From the NCBI GenBank assembly GCA_016584305.1, contig JACEEZ010009492.1, positions 27,632-91,631 of the forward strand: a stretch of DNA of 64,000 nucleotides, read 5' to 3'. Below are positions 61,124 through 64,000 of this stretch, piece by piece. Numbering within the stretch: the first letter of the stretch is position 1; each line of letters opens with the position of its first letter. Below the pieces are notes generated by a model. The model did no database searches, was not told the DNA's origin, and worked only from the letters and a program-made list of their open reading frames with translations. The position numbers were made by a program, and so were the translations under genes. This DNA comes from Chionoecetes opilio (Eukaryota > Arthropoda > Malacostraca > Decapoda > Majidae).

Positions 61124-61137
61124 TGACGTAGCCCAAT
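61124..61137 (+). promoter_or_regulatory. HSPA5: CRE-like and CCAAT elements in BiP promoter
   Basis: TGACGTAG at 61124-61131 resembles an ATF/CRE half palindrome. A CCAAT box (61133-61137) follows directly. Another CCAAT lies at 61100-61104. Clusters of these are usual in BiP promoters. Confidence 0.5.
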
Positions 61138-61174
61138 CAGGAGGCAGGATTGTATTCCACATGGTTCATGTGGA

Positions 61175-61193
61175 CCAATCACAAAGGTCCACG
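61175..61193 (+). promoter_or_regulatory. HSPA5: ER stress response element (ERSE)
   Basis: Exact CCAAT-N9-CCACG: CCAAT at 61175-61179, nine bases, CCACG at 61189-61193. In animals NF-Y binds CCAAT, and ATF6 or XBP1 binds CCACG under ER stress. It lies about 50-65 bp upstream of the likely BiP start, the usual place. It indicates induction of this BiP gene by the unfolded protein response. Confidence 0.85.
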
Positions 61194-61240
61194 AGACTTA
61201 GCAGACGGTATTTGTGGGACCTTTGCAGCGGCAGGCAGTC

Positions 61241-61356
61241 AGTGTCACACAACCAACCGAGAAAGGGAGTGCCAGATCGTCTTCCATTCAGTATTTTGTA
61301 TAGAAAGTCATCTATAAATTATTTTCAAGTGTCTCCAATCTTCTGAAGTGTGTTTG
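61241..61356 (+). other. HSPA5: BiP non-coding exon 1 (5' UTR)
   Basis: The sequence ends in a strong donor GTAAGT at 61357 and contains no ATG. A TCAGTG initiator-like site surrounds 61241. It is inferred to splice over 1.2 kb to the acceptor TTTACAG before 62544. The start is approximate. Confidence 0.6.
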
Positions 61357-62089
61357 GTAAGTAGATCTATTTTTTTGTATCGATTATTCAATGTTTTAGA
61401 GATTCCCTTTCCATTTAATTGATCTTTTGTTGAAATACCGGCTGTGTGTAAAGGTTACGGTAGCCTGGTTATTTTCATAGTTTGAGTTTAAAGTTCATTG
61501 AATTATATATGCAGGAGAATTCATTATAATTAATATCACAACTAACCAACGTTTTTCTTAATGTTTGACTTCGTAACTAAGTCTACGTTCAGATTTATTG
61601 TGTACCGTAGTGACAAGATTTATATATAGAGAACATATTGAGACCCAGACAGGTATTTCTTTAAGTTAGTTTGTTTCGGTTACAAAATTATATGCCTCAA
61701 CCATTTAGTGGTAATATTATAGTCCTACTTGGAACTCCTTTAAAGTTGGCAGGAATCTTCTCGAAGGATCCGGTTTGGTTCGATCGTGACATCAGACCAA
61801 GTTAGTTTGTAGTTTTTTCCATAATCCTAGAAATCTGATATTTATTAAGTTTCAGAAGTACACTTGTGACGAAAGGTTTAAGCATTTCCCTATTTCTTCA
61901 GTAAATCGGGCTATATAATAGTTATAAGGATAATCCCCTCTTGGTGCACTAAATATTACTCCGGTAACCTGTTCTTACTGATACTAAATTCTCTGCCCAT
62001 GGTGAATTTGTAACTTCAAGGAATCGTTAAATATGCATTTGCACATCTGTCAATCGTTCAATCAATCTCCAGGCAGAGGGATATGACTT

Positions 62090-62380
62090 GGCCAGGCAGG
62101 GAGTAGGGAATGTGTGGGGTGAGGCAGGGAGTAGGTAGTTATGTGTGGGGGGTGAGGCAGGGAGTAGGTAGCAAAGTTGGCGTGAGGCAGGGAGTAGGTA
62201 GCAAAGTTGGCGTGAGGCTGGGAGTAGGTAGTTGTGTTGGGGGCGTGAGGCTGGGAGTAGGTAGTTGTGTTGGGGGCGTGAGGCTGGGAGTAGGTAGTTG
62301 TGTTGGGGGCGTGAGGCTGGGAGTAGGTAGTTGTGTTGGGGGCGTGAGGCTGGGAGTAGGTAGTCGTGTTGGGGGCGGGG
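62090..62380. repeat. minisatellite in BiP 5' UTR intron
   Basis: About nine copies of a 30-33-bp unit of the form GGGAGTAGGTAGTTGTGTTG plus GGGGCGTGAGGCT, with variant AGCAAAGTTGGC units at the left. It is strongly G-rich on the plus strand. It lies in the intron 61357-62543, which otherwise shows nothing. Confidence 0.9.
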
Positions 62381-62546
62381 AGAAGGGTGGGGGCGAGAGG
62401 GTGACGTGTGGGGCGGTACAGTTATGTCGCCGGCCGCTATGTAGGTCATGGCGCAGAGGGACAGTCTTACTGGTGTCTGGAGGTAGTTCTTATTATACTG
62501 TTTATGCCTCTAAAGTATATTAATGTAAGCTTTTAATTTACAGAAG

Positions 62547-62665
62547 ATGAGGTGTTGGGCAGCCCTCGCCCTGGTGGCCAGTGTTGCGGTGGTGGTCACT
62601 GCCAATTCCAAGAAGGAAGAAGTGGGGACAGTGATCGGTATTGACCTTGGCACCACATACTCATG
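62547..62665 (+). CDS. HSPA5: BiP/GRP78 coding exon 1 (signal peptide)
   Basis: BiP is the ER-lumen Hsp70 chaperone that binds unfolded proteins with ATP and restrains the stress sensors. This exon starts MRCWAALALVASVAVVV with a clear hydrophobic signal peptide ending near TANS. KKEEVGTVIGIDLGTTYS follows, with the Hsp70 phosphate-binding loop IDLGTTYS. The acceptor CAG lies 3 nt before the ATG, and the donor GTAAGC splits the Cys codon of YSC. The signal peptide together with the EEVGTVIGIDLGTTYSC start distinguishes BiP from cytosolic Hsp70. Confidence 0.96.
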
Positions 62666-62775
62666 GTAAGCATTCCGCTGTGTTAAGGCACGTAGGGCTT
62701 ACTTGGCAGGCTGATATTAGTCATGAATAAAATTAAATGTTGTGCAGCGCCACAGACCTATAACAAACGGTAAAT

Positions 62776-63372
62776 TTCTAGTGTTTGCCCATACTCTCCC
62801 ACTTCCCCCAAACAAGTTTGGAGACCTGTGGGAATGCTGGGTTTTCGGGTGGGGAACAAATTATGCGTCTGAAACACTTAATTTAAAATTTAAGTTGTGT
62901 AGGGGGGGGGGGGCTAAAATTCCCTATATCTAGGGTAATTTCCTTATCTAAAGAAATTTCCATAACCAAAATTTACTTAACCTTGCTAAATTTAACATAA
63001 CCTAGCCGGGGGGGCTTTACCCACCGATAACCTAACTAAATCTAACTTACCGAAATCTAATCTGACTTACCCAAATATAACCTAACCTACCCCACCCAAA
63101 TATAACCTAACCTAGCCAAATATAACCTAACCTCTTAGCAGGGGGTTGGGGGGGGGGGGGTGACACTATGGTAATCATTATGTGAAGATAGTCAGGGTCA
63201 CACGTCTCTGGACTCTAAAGAAATCCAATGAATTTCCCCTAGATCTAGGGATTTTTAAAAACTAACTCAAAAGGTTGCGACGCAAATTTTGTACCCCAGC
63301 CAAATATCCAGCATTCCCCCAGGTCCTCAAGCTTGTTTAATGGGAGAGGGGGAGTATGGGCAAACACTAGAA
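62776..63372. mobile_element. MITE in BiP intron 2
   Basis: Inverted ends TTCTAGTGTTTGCCCATACT and AGTATGGGCAAACACTAGAA, with further inverted internal sequence (GGTCTCCAAACTTGTTT-like against CCTCAAGCTTGTTTAATG). The middle has many AACCTAACCTA motifs. It has no coding potential. Confidence 0.82.
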
Positions 63373-63509
63373 TAATACCTTAAAAATCCTTGGATATTGA
63401 TGGTTTTATTTGTGGTATATGGATTTTATTTGTGGTATATGGATAAGTTGCTATTGGTGAAAACAAAACATTTACCTGAATGATCTAACATGGTATTCTT
63501 TCTTCACAG

Positions 63510-64000
63510 TGTGGGAGTGTTCAAGAATGGCAGAGTTGAGATCATTGCGAATGACCAGGGCAACCGCATCACCCCCTCCTATGTGGCGTTCACTGCTGAT
63601 GGCGAGAGGCTCATTGGTGACTCTGCCAAGAACCAGCTCACCACTAACCCAGAGAACACCATTTTTGATGCCAAGCGACTCATTGGAAGAGAATGGGCGG
63701 ACAAGGCCGTTCAGCATGACATCCAGTTCTTCCCCTTCAAGGTCATAAGGAAAAACGACAAACCTCACATCCAGGTGACCACATCACAGGGAGAAAAGGT
63801 CTTTGCAGCAGAGGAGATCTCTGCCATGGTGCTTGGTAAGATGAAGGAAGTGGCAGAGGCTTATCTTGGCAAGACTATCACTCATGCTGTTGTCACTGTA
63901 CCTGCCTACTTCAACGATGCCCAGCGCCAGGCAACAAAGGATGCTGGCGTCATCGCTGGATTGACAGTCATGAGGATCATCAATGAACCGACCGCTGCTG
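63510..64000 (+). CDS. HSPA5: BiP/GRP78 coding exon 2 (continues past window end)
   Basis: The acceptor TTCTTCACAG completes the Cys codon. The frame runs [77 protein letters not shown] and INEPTAA at the end. This is the first part of the Hsp70 nucleotide-binding domain, highly conserved with animal BiP and without breaks. About 200 of roughly 655 residues are in the window; the rest of the ATPase domain, the substrate-binding domain and the expected ER retention tail lie beyond 64000. Confidence 0.97.

Noticed and set aside
61161..61346. 61-codon frame across the BiP promoter
   Set aside because: It overlaps the ERSE and the inferred 5' UTR. Its ATG lies upstream of the likely transcription start.
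62980..63140. Telomere-like CCTAA motifs
   Set aside because: Irregular AACCTAACC clusters inside a MITE. Not a continuous (TTAGG)n array.

Overview
This is nuclear DNA from an animal, most likely a decapod crustacean and possibly a crab. The evidence is spliced arthropod-type genes, very long GA and AT microsatellites, several foldback and terminal-inverted-repeat (TIR) elements, and a LINE whose reverse-transcriptase tail resembles one I know from decapod genomes. The species is inferred from repeats, not proven. Most open frames in the window are accidental: repeats, or frames with few stops inside GC-rich blocks.

Three real protein genes are present. (1) Cofactor-dependent phosphoglycerate mutase (PGAM) lies on the minus strand at 106-11622. 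Four exons are visible and the 3' end is cut off by the window start. (2) METTL6, a tRNA 3-methylcytidine methyltransferase, is on the minus strand at 51858-59557. It can be read completely in five exons (867 nt, 288 aa). (3) The ER Hsp70 chaperone BiP/HSPA5 is on the plus strand from about 61241, with a non-coding first exon, a signal-peptide exon and a second coding exon that runs off the window end. METTL6 and BiP are divergent. The BiP promoter carries a perfect ER stress response element (CCAAT-N9-CCACG) at 61175-61193.

Layout. 0.1-11.7 kb: PGAM, with introns containing microsatellites, a pogo-like element (2155-2863), a hAT-type MITE (6196-6841) and an anomalous GC-rich block (7.72-10.26 kb) that holds a garbled transposon-protein gene. 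12.1-15.6 kb: nested TIR/palindromic elements with GA minisatellites. 16.0-24.5 kb: two LINE tails flanking a very GC-rich block full of homopolymer runs (about 16.74-24.24 kb), probably poor consensus sequence. 24.5-29.2 kb: a nested solo LTR, a TIR element and a 2.2-kb foldback element. 29.68-55.5 kb: three tandem units derived from the 3' part of METTL6. 55.5-61.2 kb: the 5' half of METTL6 and the divergent promoter region. 61.2-64.0 kb: BiP.

The most informative region is the METTL6 array. Each unit begins inside exon 4. Only the unit nearest the promoter keeps a complete exon 4. The other two copies have lost the splice acceptor and first codons and share an Asp-to-Tyr change in a conserved motif. 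The middle unit has also lost exon 5, apparently by recombination between two direct repeats. A set of very small exon-like segments with good splice sites is repeated throughout the array. A 1.6-kb palindromic element has inserted in only one unit, and the empty site is visible in a sister unit. I did not find CRISPR arrays, operons or a convincing new gene system. The novelty is in gene structure, repeats and sequence quality.
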